Source: CAZGMJ01 sp964526785
GTDB taxonomy: Bacteria; Planctomycetota; Phycisphaerae; Sedimentisphaerales; Anaerobacaceae
DNA length: 64,000 nucleotides
Assembly: GCA_964526785.1 (NCBI GenBank)
Contig: CAZGMJ010000019.1
Span: 17,044-81,043 of the forward strand
Direction: 5' to 3'
In this document: positions 29,101 to 38,267 of the stretch, piece after piece
How positions within the stretch are numbered: position 1 is the stretch's first letter
Layout of the letters: each line of letters opens with the position of its first letter
Translations under genes and position numbers: made by a program
Notes under the pieces: generated by a model
Told to the model about the DNA's origin: nothing
Database searches by the model: none
What the model saw: the letters and a program-made list of their open reading frames with translations, nothing else

Positions 29101-29337
29101 AACCGGAACGGTTCCGATCAGTTCACCGGCGGCATCATAAACCTCCCGGCCGTAGTCAGGGCGGACGTATTGGAGCTTGAGCGAATTCGGATCGTCCGCT
29201 GCGGGAGCTTCATTCGCCGGACCGCCGTGCCACAACCACGTCCGGGCCAACAGGCCCAGAACCACCGCGGCTATTACCACTGCCCACACAAGTACCGAAT
29301 ACGATACCCGACCCTCGCTGCGTCTCGGTCCGCTCAT
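26140..29337 (-). CDS. Large membrane-anchored protein of unknown function
   Basis: 1065 aa from the ATG at 29337 (AGGAG 6 bases upstream); the frame is open 111 codons further, but that part overlaps the divergent promoter region. One N-terminal transmembrane helix ('VLVWAVVIAAVVLGLLA') anchors it. The next region is beta-rich ('PIILYLRDGQRILAG', 'TLGAITHITIDEKPKTQVFRNI'). The middle is alpha-helical and repeat-like, rich in Trp, Leu and Arg ('HVWALVDAVRRAGEDGEACVQ'-type helices, 'YDWFRQFEKLVEPERG'). The C-terminus is a helical TPR-like region ('AEIALRKAMDWDP', 'WGMARHAFQQAITLDPN'). No catalytic motif stands out and I do not recognise a family. It lies upstream of the DUF5107 operon on the same strand with a 271-base gap. 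Confidence 0.7.
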   Translation of the reverse strand: MSGPRRSEGRVSYSVLVWAVVIAAVVLGLLARTWLWHGGPANEAPAADDPNSLKLQYVRPDYGREVYDAAGELIGTVPVMNPYMRTHWDADEMARQFVFTCRVDGEDPLFWRRVSLSLNGGTSRAIAWLRPTDSGGGWYTLSCESALPRSIRQPSFSLIIFSIPRSPIPVHTVDAEIRYFAGPRGPAAATYTGPFQAYKTYRATENEKITLECVARVGSSTNLHIVGPAPMDSEAPIILYLRDGQRILAGSRSGSTSSSRGFDWTVSQLDVTLGAITHITIDEKPKTQVFRNIVVDYPGRPHRTYPESFEEIAARLDLDVDLTSPESIDKFANDKSFLKTPSDALRILDIAQGQHLAHAMETLKEGSIPDLSEAEQEQLRSILDKWLETDREIAACHLGLWAGWPDVIDRIPPLLRAGDLNERPLRELAQKWGRKAPRQPKTLRAMTDLLLEENILDASVHWALVDAVRRAGEDGEACVQKLAECDKPWIWERIIQPDSLFRDWKEKHRLSEKVRARMTALGMNDWVNDAEGVEDEARAVLCSMLTPEYVQKGGNVYDWFRQFEKLVEPERGTEVLVRYLQAQLQQWHTWQVEGRSSRNHTGIRLAVQQLNRRHGLNLGGLGSDRNKYGNSDYRFNWQNIIRETLYWARTGRDPRELPADWLACEDDLRIVWFNKTSPELSMIALWPANPDPNIPVADTVMEMVDDYLQFTIAPQPDSIASNRLYDFVLRAGKYQRSSTGRTLTFRRSDLPTALDPGQSNTYGTSRDGTRRRIPIWKGTWEIWVESATGGDSVIEDTVLFQSWQKQYLSASPIPRDRVFHKTSQEGRFQYILDRRDYSGMSDAEIALRKAMDWDPKLSSDELKEYKEDMPRLGAVERYQKLLQRDDLPVEAQIFAWSRIARLSRPSSPRPDQNTDPADNWGMARHAFQQAITLDPNWVSPTTLSLQQRRTFYAARGDDQISCLLDAYEWLLTRTEAMVESSARRPKINRSPAGWRSMLAGASKEYAEREKAQLVRGLSQQIESTRRLIGVYDRRSQNIFDKHRDRRQRLGAMDEEHWSHTYGENQ

Positions 29338-29651
29338 GAACCACTCCTGTGTGCTGTCGGCGTATGGCCGTGACCTCTGGTTCTCGACTCTACCTTCATG
29401 GAAACAACAAAGCGCAGAGTATGGCAAATCACTGTTTGTGTCAATCCGATTCCCTCTGACTTGCAGAAGGCCGGCAACGACCGCACCCCCCACCAAAGGA
29501 CACACCGCATTACCCGGCGGCGGTATCGGACGCTTAGCCGGAGGTGGAAGCCCCTTATGGACGGCGGAAACGTCGATATCAGAGCGTTCGGCGCACCTCG
29601 TGTGCATTGGTGCATGTGATTTGTTATAATGCCGGCATGCAGGAAGTTTTG
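29338..29651. other. Divergent promoter region between the membrane-anchored protein and rnr
   Basis: Both neighbours start outward from here. A longer in-frame extension of rnr to 29544 is not protein-like. The only strong element is an extended -10 box on the plus strand at 29622-29630 (see the promoter entry). No operator or terminator was recognised. Confidence 0.45.
29622..29630 (+). promoter_or_regulatory. Extended -10 promoter for rnr
   Basis: TGTTATAAT: a perfect TATAAT with the TG of an extended -10 element one base before it. There is no clear -35 box 17 bases upstream, as allowed for extended -10 promoters. Transcription would begin around 29637, so the in-frame ATG at 29637 could not be used efficiently, supporting the start at 29652. 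Confidence 0.45.
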
Positions 29652-31838
29652 ATGAATCACATCCTCGCACTTCTGCAGAAGGAGGGGACCCCGCGGAAGC
29701 TGGGCATGCTGCAGGAGGAACTCGGTATCGGCGGCGAGCTGCGCCCGGCGTTCGACGAGGCCGTCGAGCGTCTGTGTGAGCAGGGTCAGGTGATCGTCGG
29801 GGCGGGAGGCACGGTCCGGCTGCCGTCGCTGTCCGGCGAGATTACGGGCGTCTTCAAGGCCCACGCCCGGGGCTACGGTTTTGTCAGCCCGGAATTGCTG
29901 GCCGAACACGGCGATGTCTTCATTTCGGGCAGGGATGCGGGCACGGCGATGACGGGCGACCGGGTCGTTGCGCAGATCAAGCAGCGCGGTGCGGCAAAGG
30001 GCGACTATCGCCTGACCGGCAAGGTCGTTCGCGTGCTGGATCGGGCGCACCGTCGGGTGGTCGGAGTCCTGCGGCGGCGGCAGGATCGGTGGGTGGTCAA
30101 AGCGGACGGGAGCGAATTTCTCGAACCGATCGAGCTCGACCGCGTGGACGCGCGCGAGGTGCGCGACGGCGATAAGGTGACGGTGGAGATACGCAAATAC
30201 CCGACGATGCGGCAGGCGGCGCGGGGTGTGATCGAGGAGGTGCTGGGCAGTCCGGGTCGGCACGACGCGGAGGTGTCGGCGATCATCCGGCGGTACCGAC
30301 TGAGCGAGCAGTTCGAGGAATCGGCGCTGGTCGAGGCGTGGAACGCCAAGGCGTCCTTCGATCCGCACGACGTGCACGGCCGCGAGGATTTGACGCAGGC
30401 CGAAGTGCTCACGATCGATCCGCCCGACGCGCAGGATTTCGACGACGCGGTGAGCCTGGCGAAGAACTCGGACGGCTCGTGCGTACTGGGGGTGCATATT
30501 GCGGACGTGAGCCGTTTTGTGCCGGCGAACTCGGCGCTGGATCGCGCGGCGCTGCGCCGCGGCAACAGCGTGTATCTGCCGGGCCGGACGCTGCCGATGC
30601 TGCCGGAGATGCTGAGCAACGAGATATGTTCGCTGCAGCCCGGGCAAGTCCGCTACACCAAGAGCGTGTTTCTTACCTACAACAAGGACGGCGCGGTTCG
30701 GTCGAACCGCTTCGCCAATACGATGATTCGATCGAAGGCCCGGCTGAGCTACGAGCAGGCGCAGGCGGCGCTGGATGGCCGGCCGGGCGATTTGTCCGAG
30801 CGAACGGTGGAACTGCTGCGAGGCATGGAGTCGCTGGCTCGCCGGATCGAGCGGCGCAGACGCCGCGCGGGGATGCTGCAATTGCCGATGCCGGAGACGA
30901 AGGTGCTGCTTGATGCACGGGGACGTGTGGCCGGAGTCCAGCCCGAGGATCAAAACTACACGCACACGATCATCGAGATGTTCATGTTGGAGGCGAATGT
31001 GGCGGTGGCCCGGCTGCTGGATCGCTACTGTATTCCGTTCATGCGGCGGGTGCATCCGAGCCCGAACGCCTCGGCCTTCCGCGGGCTCTCCCAGACGCTG
31101 CGGGCTCTCGGCGTAACACTGTCCCGCCAGCCGTCCCGCTCCGACCTGCAGGCTCTGCTGGGCCGGGTTCGCGACAGGCATCTGGCCCTGCCGGTCAATA
31201 TGCTTGTGCTGCGAAGTCTGCAAAGGGCTGCGTATTCTCCGATGAACGTGGGGCACTATGCGCTGGCCTCCTCCAAATACTGTCATTTCACCAGCCCAAT
31301 CCGGCGCTATGCGGATTTGCTGGTGCATCGTGCGCTGGACGCTTATCTGGCCGGACGTGCCGATCGCGCCCGGCGGGCGTACTCGCTGCCGGAACTGGTC
31401 GAGATCGGCGAGCATCTGACGGAGACCGAGCAGTTGGCCGAGGACGCTGAGAACGAGGTCAAAACGATACTTGCGCTGCATCTGCTGGCCGGCCGCGTGG
31501 GAGCCCGGGTCGAAGGGGTGGTTGTGAACGTAACCGCTTACGGAGCGTTCGTACTGCTGCCGGAGTATGGCGTCGAGGGCATGATACAGCCGGAAACGCT
31601 CGGCCCCGATCAATGGCAGTTCGATGACAGGCATCAGTGCCTTGTTGGACGTCATACGGGCAGAGTCCTGCATTTGGGTCGCAACCTTCGCGTGCGGATT
31701 ATTGCCGTGCATCCGGCTGCGAGGCGGCTGGACCTGGCTCCCCTCGGGATGCTGCCTCTGCGCACGTCGAGACGGTCCGGCCGACGCCGCGGCAGGCGAA
31801 GCCGCCGGCGCAGAAGCGGGCGTTCGCAGCGCCGTTGA
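29652..31838 (+). CDS. rnr: Ribonuclease R
   Basis: 728 aa from the ATG at 29652 (AGGAAG 5 bases upstream); an ATG at 29637 is also in frame. The N-terminal winged-helix domain ('ILALLQKEGTPRKLGML') is followed by cold-shock domains ('SGEITGVFKAHARGYGFVSP'). The RNB catalytic core carries 'TIDPPDAQDFDDAVSL', where Asp residues bind Mg ions for 3'-to-5' RNA hydrolysis, and 'HFTSPIRRYADLLVHR'. A C-terminal S1 domain ('GARVEGVVVNVTAYGAFVLL') and a very basic Arg/Ser tail end the protein, typical of RNase R rather than RNase II. It degrades structured RNA. The next gene, murG, begins 132 bases later on the same strand. Confidence 0.95.
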   Translation: MNHILALLQKEGTPRKLGMLQEELGIGGELRPAFDEAVERLCEQGQVIVGAGGTVRLPSLSGEITGVFKAHARGYGFVSPELLAEHGDVFISGRDAGTAMTGDRVVAQIKQRGAAKGDYRLTGKVVRVLDRAHRRVVGVLRRRQDRWVVKADGSEFLEPIELDRVDAREVRDGDKVTVEIRKYPTMRQAARGVIEEVLGSPGRHDAEVSAIIRRYRLSEQFEESALVEAWNAKASFDPHDVHGREDLTQAEVLTIDPPDAQDFDDAVSLAKNSDGSCVLGVHIADVSRFVPANSALDRAALRRGNSVYLPGRTLPMLPEMLSNEICSLQPGQVRYTKSVFLTYNKDGAVRSNRFANTMIRSKARLSYEQAQAALDGRPGDLSERTVELLRGMESLARRIERRRRRAGMLQLPMPETKVLLDARGRVAGVQPEDQNYTHTIIEMFMLEANVAVARLLDRYCIPFMRRVHPSPNASAFRGLSQTLRALGVTLSRQPSRSDLQALLGRVRDRHLALPVNMLVLRSLQRAAYSPMNVGHYALASSKYCHFTSPIRRYADLLVHRALDAYLAGRADRARRAYSLPELVEIGEHLTETEQLAEDAENEVKTILALHLLAGRVGARVEGVVVNVTAYGAFVLLPEYGVEGMIQPETLGPDQWQFDDRHQCLVGRHTGRVLHLGRNLRVRIIAVHPAARRLDLAPLGMLPLRTSRRSGRRRGRRSRRRRSGRSQRR

Positions 31839-31969
31839 TATTCCACCCGGCAGCGGACCTCTTTCGCCCCGTTGCACGTTGGCCGCTCGCCACGCCCGCA
31901 GAAATCGCTTGCAAGCGGCCGATGCTTCGGGCAGACTCTGTGCGTGTTGTTGCATGGAGAATCTTTGGC

Positions 31970-33082
31970 ATGAGTGACAGGTGCATCTTCTTTGCCGGCG
32001 GCGGGACCGGCGGACATATCTACCCCGGCATCGCCGTGGCCGAGCAGATCGTGCGAATCGCTCCCGCAACACGGATCCATTTCTTCTGCAGCGAACGGCC
32101 GATCGATGCGCACGTGCTCGATACCGCGGGTTTCGACCACACGAAACTGCCCGCCAAAGGCCTGTTCCTGCGACCTGGAGCGCTGATCGAATTCTGCCGG
32201 ACGTTCTGGTCGAGCCAGAGAATCGCCCGGAAAACAATCAGCAAATCGCCCGATCCGGTTGTTGTCGGAGTGGGCGGCTTCGTCGCCGGGCCGGTCTGCT
32301 ACGCCGGCCGGAAATGCCGCGTGCCGGTCAAGCTGCTGAATGTGGATATCTTCCCCGGGCGTGCGAACAGGCTCTGTGCCAGATGGGCGGATCAGGCCTT
32401 CGTGCAGTTCGAGGAGGCCGGGCAGTATTTCGCCCGCAGAGGTCTGATGACCGAGGTTGTGGGTTGCCCGCTGCGGCGCAGCTTTCTGGAACCGCAGCCC
32501 CGGCGGGCCGTCGAAGCCCTTGGACTGGAAGCGGGAAAAAAGACGCTGCTCGTAACCGGGGCCTCCAGCGGCGCCGCCAGTGTGAACGATGCGGTCTGTT
32601 CCCTGCTGGGCAAACTCCAGGATTTTGCAGATACCTGGCAGATCGTGCACGTGACGGGCACGCGGAATCTGGAAGATGTCACCAGGCGGTATGAAGGTGT
32701 TGGCATCGCGCACACTGTCGTTGGGTATTACGATCACATGGCGGACCTTCTGGCCGTCGCGGATTTGCTCATCGGTCGCAGCGGAGCGGTCAGCGTGGCC
32801 GAGTATGCCGTTGCGGGTGTGCCGAGTATCTGCATGCCATACCCGCATCATAAGGATCGGCACCAGTATTTCAACGCCGAGAAACTCGTGGACGTCGGCG
32901 CCGCGATAGTGGTTGATGATCTTCCGGATGCAAACGACCGCACGGAGTGGCTCTGGGAAGAACTCGAACCCCTGATGCGCGACGATCGGGAGCGTGCGAG
33001 GATGAAGACGAATTGCGGCAAAGTCGCCCGCCCCGATGCGGCTCGGGAGATTGCCGAAGCTCTGCTGAGCCGGCAGGGTTGA
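31970..33082 (+). CDS. murG: MurG, lipid II-forming N-acetylglucosaminyltransferase
   Basis: 370 aa from the ATG at 31970, with GGAGA 9 bases upstream; the frame is open 111 codons further but the upstream part is non-coding in character. N-terminal glycine loop 'FAGGGTGGHIYPGIAVAEQ', second 'VGVGGFVAGP' loop that contacts lipid I, and C-terminal UDP-GlcNAc site 'TGASSGAASVND' with 'SGAVSVAEYAVAGVPSICMP' and 'HKDRHQYFNAEKL'. These match the known MurG architecture. It adds GlcNAc to lipid I on the inner face of the membrane and thus supports peptidoglycan in this lineage. It stands apart from any mur/fts cluster. Likely transcribed with rnr. Confidence 0.94.
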   Translation: MSDRCIFFAGGGTGGHIYPGIAVAEQIVRIAPATRIHFFCSERPIDAHVLDTAGFDHTKLPAKGLFLRPGALIEFCRTFWSSQRIARKTISKSPDPVVVGVGGFVAGPVCYAGRKCRVPVKLLNVDIFPGRANRLCARWADQAFVQFEEAGQYFARRGLMTEVVGCPLRRSFLEPQPRRAVEALGLEAGKKTLLVTGASSGAASVNDAVCSLLGKLQDFADTWQIVHVTGTRNLEDVTRRYEGVGIAHTVVGYYDHMADLLAVADLLIGRSGAVSVAEYAVAGVPSICMPYPHHKDRHQYFNAEKLVDVGAAIVVDDLPDANDRTEWLWEELEPLMRDDRERARMKTNCGKVARPDAAREIAEALLSRQG

Positions 33083-33114
33083 GAGATACGCGAAATTCCT
33101 TTGGGGATGCCACA

Positions 33115-35520
33115 ATGAAGACACACGCAGGTCGGATAACTACGGCGGCTCTCGCTGTCGTTGCGATACTCGCAGCGGCAAACGCGGCGCCCGAAGAGAC
33201 AAAGTCCTATCGCAATGTGCTCTGGTATAAGCAGCCGGCGACGGCGTGGACCCAGGCCCTGCCGCTCGGCAACGGACGTCTCGGGGCGATGGTCTTCGGC
33301 ACTGTTCCGGGCGAGCGTTTGCAACTCAATGAAGAGAGCCTCTGGGCGGGCGAGCCGACGGATGTGTATCCTGAAGATTACTCGCAGGCCATCCGCAGAA
33401 TCCAGCAGCTTGTTCTTCAGGGCGGAATATCGCAGGCGCGAGAACTCGGATTGGCCAAGCTGACCGGCCGTCCGACCTCCTTTCGATCGTACGAGCCGCT
33501 GGCGGACCTGCTTATCGAAATGGATCACACCTCCAAAGTTGAGGACTACCGCCGCAGCCTGGACCTCGAAACCGGTATCGCTGCGGTCGAGTACCGCCTC
33601 GGCGATGTCCGGATGAAACGCGAGATCCTGATATCAGCGGTGGACGACGTTGTGGCGGTGCGCCTGAGCGCCTCGAAACCCGGCATGATTGATGTGCGCG
33701 TACACCTTTCCCGCAGGAAGGATATGAAGGTAACTGCCGTAGGCTCGGGCCGCTTGCATATGGACGGTCAGATTGTCGATATCGAGCCTCCGCAGGCGCG
33801 TGACGACAATCCGGGAGGGTCCGGTCCGGGCGGCGAGCACATGCGGTTTGCGGCCCGCGTGCTGGTCCGAACTGAGGGCGGGACCGTGCGCGCCGAGGAC
33901 GAAGCCGTAGTAATCGACAGCGCGGACGAGGCGATGCTGCTCTTGACCGCAGCAACGGATTACAGCCTTGAGAAGATGAACTACGACCGTTCGATAGATC
34001 CCGGTTCGCGGGCGCAAGCCATACTGAAGAAGGCCGCCGGCAAGACATGGGCCGCTCTGCACCGCGATCATGCAGCCGAACATCGCTCCATCTTCGAAAG
34101 GGTCTCGCTCGATCTTGGCGGATCGGATCGCACCGCAATGGCAACAGATGAGCGACTTGCCGGAATCAAAGACGGTCAGACCGACCCGGCCCTGGCGGCT
34201 CTGTATTTTCAGTACGGGCGGTATCTGCTGATGGCAAGCTCGCGCCGACCCGGGCGGTTGCCGGCCAACCTGCAGGGGATGTGGAATGAGAAGATGTGGG
34301 CTCCGTGGGAGGCCGACTACCACCTCAATATCAACCTGCAGATGAACTACTGGCCGGCCGATCTCTGCAACATCTCGGAGACGATGAATCCGCTGATCGA
34401 CTGGTTCGTGCGGCTGACGCAAAAGGGCGCAGTCTCCGCCCGAAGACTCTATGACGCTGATGGTTGGGTCTCCTTTACGGCTACGAATCCATTTGGCAGG
34501 ACGACTCCCAGCGGTTCGACAAAAGGTTCGCAGTTTCAGAACGGTGCGCTGGATCCGCTGGCCGGGGCGTGGATGGCGATGACGCTGTGGCGACACTATG
34601 AGTTCACGCAGGATGAGGTCTTCCTGAAAGAGCGTGCGTACCCGGTGCTCAAGGGTGCGAGCGAGTTCATTCTGGACTATTTGGTTGAGGACGAGGACGG
34701 CTGCCTTGTGGTCGTGCCGTCGACCTCACCTGAAAATGCCTACATCCACCCCGAACTCAACAAGCCTGTCCGAATTACGAGAGGCTCTACCTACCATACC
34801 TCGATTGCACGTGTGATCTTCGAGGCGGTGGTGCAGGCCTCGAAGATACTCGACACTGATAAACGGCACCGTGCGGAACTTCAGCGCAGCCTTGAGAAAC
34901 TGCCGCCCCTGCAGATCGGCGCCGACGGCACGATCCAGGAATGGATAGAAGACTATAAAGAAGCCGATCCCAAACATCGCCACGTCTCGCACCTGATCGG
35001 CTTGCATCCGTTTTCCCTGATCGCGGAGAAGGACCCCCACCTGTTTGCGGCCGCACGAAGAACGCTGGAGAAACGCGGCTTTGGCGGAGATATCGGCTGG
35101 AGCAACGCCTGGAAGATATGCTTTTTCGCTCGACTTGGTGACGCAGAACAGGCCCACTGGTACGTTGACCGCCTGATTACACGCAACGTCTTCGGCAACC
35201 TGATGAACGCCTGCTGGCCGGGCCGGGTCTTCCAGATCGACGGCAATTTCAGCGGTACCGCCGGTATCGCCGAGATGCTCCTGCAAAGCCACGCCGGCGA
35301 GATTCATCTGCTGCCGGCATTGCCGAAGACCTGGAGCGCCGGCAGTGTCGCCGGCCTGCGGGCCCGAGGAAACTGCGAAGTAGATATCTACTGGAAGGGC
35401 GGGAGACTCACCAGCGCCGTAATCCGTTCGCTGAGCGGCGGCACATTCAAGATCAGATACGCCGACGAGAGAAGAACAGTGGATATTGCGAGAGGCCAAA
35501 GCTATACGTTTGTGCCGTGA
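33115..35520 (+). CDS. GH95 alpha-L-fucosidase-like enzyme, copy 1
   Basis: 801 aa from the ATG at 33115, after a 32-base gap from murG; the N-terminus is a signal peptide ('ITTAALAVVAILAAANA'). The first domain begins 'VLWYKQPATAWTQALPLGNGRLGAM', the standard GH95 opening. The catalytic (alpha/alpha)6 barrel holds Asn405 and Asn407 in 'LNINLQMNYWPAD', Glu540 in 'SPEN' and Asp709 in 'FQIDGNFSG'. By analogy with the Bifidobacterium AfcA enzyme these are the inverting catalytic set. The C-terminal part 'EIHLLPALPKTW' is the usual beta domain. It removes terminal alpha-1,2-fucose or alpha-galactose; the exact linkage is not readable. Another GH95 follows in tandem. Confidence 0.92.
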   Translation: MKTHAGRITTAALAVVAILAAANAAPEETKSYRNVLWYKQPATAWTQALPLGNGRLGAMVFGTVPGERLQLNEESLWAGEPTDVYPEDYSQAIRRIQQLVLQGGISQARELGLAKLTGRPTSFRSYEPLADLLIEMDHTSKVEDYRRSLDLETGIAAVEYRLGDVRMKREILISAVDDVVAVRLSASKPGMIDVRVHLSRRKDMKVTAVGSGRLHMDGQIVDIEPPQARDDNPGGSGPGGEHMRFAARVLVRTEGGTVRAEDEAVVIDSADEAMLLLTAATDYSLEKMNYDRSIDPGSRAQAILKKAAGKTWAALHRDHAAEHRSIFERVSLDLGGSDRTAMATDERLAGIKDGQTDPALAALYFQYGRYLLMASSRRPGRLPANLQGMWNEKMWAPWEADYHLNINLQMNYWPADLCNISETMNPLIDWFVRLTQKGAVSARRLYDADGWVSFTATNPFGRTTPSGSTKGSQFQNGALDPLAGAWMAMTLWRHYEFTQDEVFLKERAYPVLKGASEFILDYLVEDEDGCLVVVPSTSPENAYIHPELNKPVRITRGSTYHTSIARVIFEAVVQASKILDTDKRHRAELQRSLEKLPPLQIGADGTIQEWIEDYKEADPKHRHVSHLIGLHPFSLIAEKDPHLFAAARRTLEKRGFGGDIGWSNAWKICFFARLGDAEQAHWYVDRLITRNVFGNLMNACWPGRVFQIDGNFSGTAGIAEMLLQSHAGEIHLLPALPKTWSAGSVAGLRARGNCEVDIYWKGGRLTSAVIRSLSGGTFKIRYADERRTVDIARGQSYTFVP

Positions 35521-35648
35521 GATCGAATGAACGGATTGTCCATGGTAGGACCTTACGAAAGATAGAATCAGCGCAAGGGCACGAGGGATCATCTGGCACC
35601 CTGGCGCTTGTAACAGGGTGGCTTGGGAACGAAGAACGGGGTAAAGAT

Positions 35649-38027
35649 ATGAATCAAAGCGTTTCGCATCGCCATAATCTCGGGATGATATTTGTGTCTG
35701 CATTTGTGCTGCTCTTGTTTTCCTCGATTATGGCAGGAGCCGATGACGTTACGTCCGGAGACAATGTTCTGTGGTATGAGCAGCCTGCCCGGAGATGGGA
35801 TCAGGCGTTGCCGGTTGGCAACGGACGCCTGGGTGCGATGGTGTTTGGCGGCGTTGGTGCAGAGCGTCTACAGCTCAACGAGGATACGTTCTGGTCCGGC
35901 CGGCCCCACGACTATACGAATCCGCAGGCCCGGGAACACCTCGACGAAGTCCGTAAACTCATCTTCGCCGGGCGGTACTCCCAGGCCCAGCGTATTGTCG
36001 AATCACATATGCTGGGTGTGCCGAAATGCCAGCAAGCCTACCAGACGCTGGGGGATCTTCATCTGACATTTCCGGGACACGTTCGGGCTGAGGACTATCG
36101 CCGTGAACTGAATCTGGAGACAGCAATTGTCACGACCCGATACCGGGTAGGTGACGTGACTTTCAAGCGGGAGGTATTCAGTTCGGTCCCGGATCAGGCC
36201 GTCTTCATTCGTTTGACCGCAACCAGGCCGGCGTCCTTGAATGTGACGATCAGCATGGACAGTCCCCACCATCACGAAACATGCACGGGTCGCGCTGCGT
36301 TGACGATGACCGGGCAATGGATCGGCGACGGCAACGACCGTCCGCTGATCGCGGGCGTAAAAGGCCCCGGCCTGAGGTTCGAGACGCGACTCAAGGCCGA
36401 CATAGAAGGTGGATCGATATCGGACAACGGTTCCTCGTTGATAATTCGAGGAGCCGACACAGCCACCTTGAAACTGGTAGCCGCTACCAGTTTCAACAAC
36501 TATCGCGACATCTCCGGCGATCCCTCGAAGCGATGCGCAGACTACCTGAAGATATCCGCCGACAAGACCTTCAGCCTCAGTCGCACCGAACACATGGCGG
36601 AACATCAGCGCCTTTTCAAACGCGTTGACCTGCAATTGTCCGCCGGCCGTTCCGTTGCCGGGGCTCGGCCAACGGATCAACGTCTCGCTGAATTCAGGCG
36701 GGACGGGACGGACGCTCCTCTGGCGGCTCTCTATTTTCAATTCGGCCGCTATCTCATGATCAGCGGTTCGCGTCCCGGCACCCAGCCGCTCAACCTCCAG
36801 GGTATTTGGAACCACCATACGGCGCCGCCGTGGGGCAGCAAGTACACCGTCAACATGAACACCAACATGAATTACTGGCCGGCGGAGGTATGCAATCTCA
36901 GCGAATGCCACGATCCGTTGTTCCGCATGCTGGAGGATCTGACCGTCACCGGCGGCAGGATCGCCCGGGAACACTATGGCTGTCGGGGATGGGTGCTGCA
37001 CCACAACACCGATCTCTGGCGCGGTGCCGCTCCTGTAGACGGGGCCAGATGGGGAATGTGGGTCGGTGGGTCCGGCTGGCTGTGCACCCACGTATGGGAA
37101 CACTATCTGTTTACGGGCGACGTTGATTTTCTTCGCAAACGCGGTTATCCGCTGATAAAGGGTGCTGCTCGATTCTATTTGGATTATCTTGTCGAACATC
37201 CGACAAAGGGATGGCTGGTCACCTGTCCCTCCAATTCTCCGGAGAATTCTCACCCCTTCGGTGCCACCAACTGCGCCGGCCCTACGGGGGATGTCCAGAT
37301 ATTAACCGAACTGTTCGACGCCTGCATCGCAGCGACGAAGATTCTCCATACCGACAGAGCGTTTCGTGAGGAACTTCAGGCCGCACTCAAACGCTTTCCG
37401 CCCATGCAGATCGGCAAGGCCGGGCAACTGCAGGAATGGCTTGACGACTGGGATATGGAGGCGCCTGAGCCTCGCCATCGGCACATTGTCCATGCCTTTG
37501 GGCTCCACCCCGGAACCATGATTAACCCGCGCAAGACGCCGAAATTGGCAAAGGCCGTTGCCAGGACACTGGACCTGCGCGGCGATGGCGGAACGGGTTG
37601 GTCAAAGACGTGGAAGATTAATTTCTGGGCGCGCCTGTACGATGGCGATCGTGCCCATAAACTCCTGTGTGACTTGCTCCGCGGCAGCACGCTTCCGAAT
37701 CTGTTCGATACGTGTCCGCCTTTCCAGATCGATGGAAACTTTGGTGGCTGTGCGGGAATCGCGGAGATGCTGCTCCAGAGCCACACGGGCGAGATTCATC
37801 TGTTACCGGCATTGCCGAAGGTCTGGAACGCCGGCAGTGTAACGGGACTCAGGGCGCGGGGCGGTTTCGTCGTTGATATGCAGTGGGAGGACGGCAGGCT
37901 TCGCGGCGCGAAGATTGTGTCGGTTGCGGGCGGCACAGCCGTCGTGCGATATGCCGAGCAGACGGTTCGTCTCAAGACGAACCCCGGCGATATCGTCGGG
38001 CTCAACGGTCGCCTCAAACGTTTGTAA
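35649..38027 (+). CDS. GH95 alpha-L-fucosidase-like enzyme, copy 2
   Basis: 792 aa from the ATG at 35649; the frame is open 44 codons further, over the end of copy 1. The signal peptide is 'GMIFVSAFVLLLFSSIMAGA'. Same layout as copy 1: 'LPVGNGRLGAMVFGG' at the start, Asn402 and Asn404 in 'VNMNTNMNYWPAE', Glu532 in 'SNSPENSHPF', Asp695 in 'FQIDGNFGG'. The two copies agree closely at motifs but differ in many loops ('PHDYTNPQAREHLDEVRKLI' here), so they probably split substrates rather than being a recent duplication. The copies are 128 bases apart and likely share a transcript with the sugar-processing genes that follow. Confidence 0.92.
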   Translation: MNQSVSHRHNLGMIFVSAFVLLLFSSIMAGADDVTSGDNVLWYEQPARRWDQALPVGNGRLGAMVFGGVGAERLQLNEDTFWSGRPHDYTNPQAREHLDEVRKLIFAGRYSQAQRIVESHMLGVPKCQQAYQTLGDLHLTFPGHVRAEDYRRELNLETAIVTTRYRVGDVTFKREVFSSVPDQAVFIRLTATRPASLNVTISMDSPHHHETCTGRAALTMTGQWIGDGNDRPLIAGVKGPGLRFETRLKADIEGGSISDNGSSLIIRGADTATLKLVAATSFNNYRDISGDPSKRCADYLKISADKTFSLSRTEHMAEHQRLFKRVDLQLSAGRSVAGARPTDQRLAEFRRDGTDAPLAALYFQFGRYLMISGSRPGTQPLNLQGIWNHHTAPPWGSKYTVNMNTNMNYWPAEVCNLSECHDPLFRMLEDLTVTGGRIAREHYGCRGWVLHHNTDLWRGAAPVDGARWGMWVGGSGWLCTHVWEHYLFTGDVDFLRKRGYPLIKGAARFYLDYLVEHPTKGWLVTCPSNSPENSHPFGATNCAGPTGDVQILTELFDACIAATKILHTDRAFREELQAALKRFPPMQIGKAGQLQEWLDDWDMEAPEPRHRHIVHAFGLHPGTMINPRKTPKLAKAVARTLDLRGDGGTGWSKTWKINFWARLYDGDRAHKLLCDLLRGSTLPNLFDTCPPFQIDGNFGGCAGIAEMLLQSHTGEIHLLPALPKVWNAGSVTGLRARGGFVVDMQWEDGRLRGAKIVSVAGGTAVVRYAEQTVRLKTNPGDIVGLNGRLKRL

Positions 38028-38267
38028 ACTCCGCTATATACGCCGCGTCGAGCGGCTGATTCGGTACGTTTCGAGGTTTTCGGGTCGTCTTGGAACAGGC
38101 GGTTTCGCCCAGAATTCCGTTGACACCGCGAAACCGCGCAAAGACAATAGCTGTTTCCGGCCTCCGGTGAGGAGGGCCATGGTGATATACCAAATGCCGG
38201 TGAAAACACGTCCTTATAAGTGAGACTGTGTTGGCTTTTTTCTTGAACATATTTTGTAAGAGAGAAA

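Noticed and set aside
29334..32237. Minus-strand frame of more than 900 codons opposite rnr and murG
   Set aside because: Arg/His/Gln-rich composition and exact overlap with two well-conserved genes on the other strand; an artefact of high GC at third positions.
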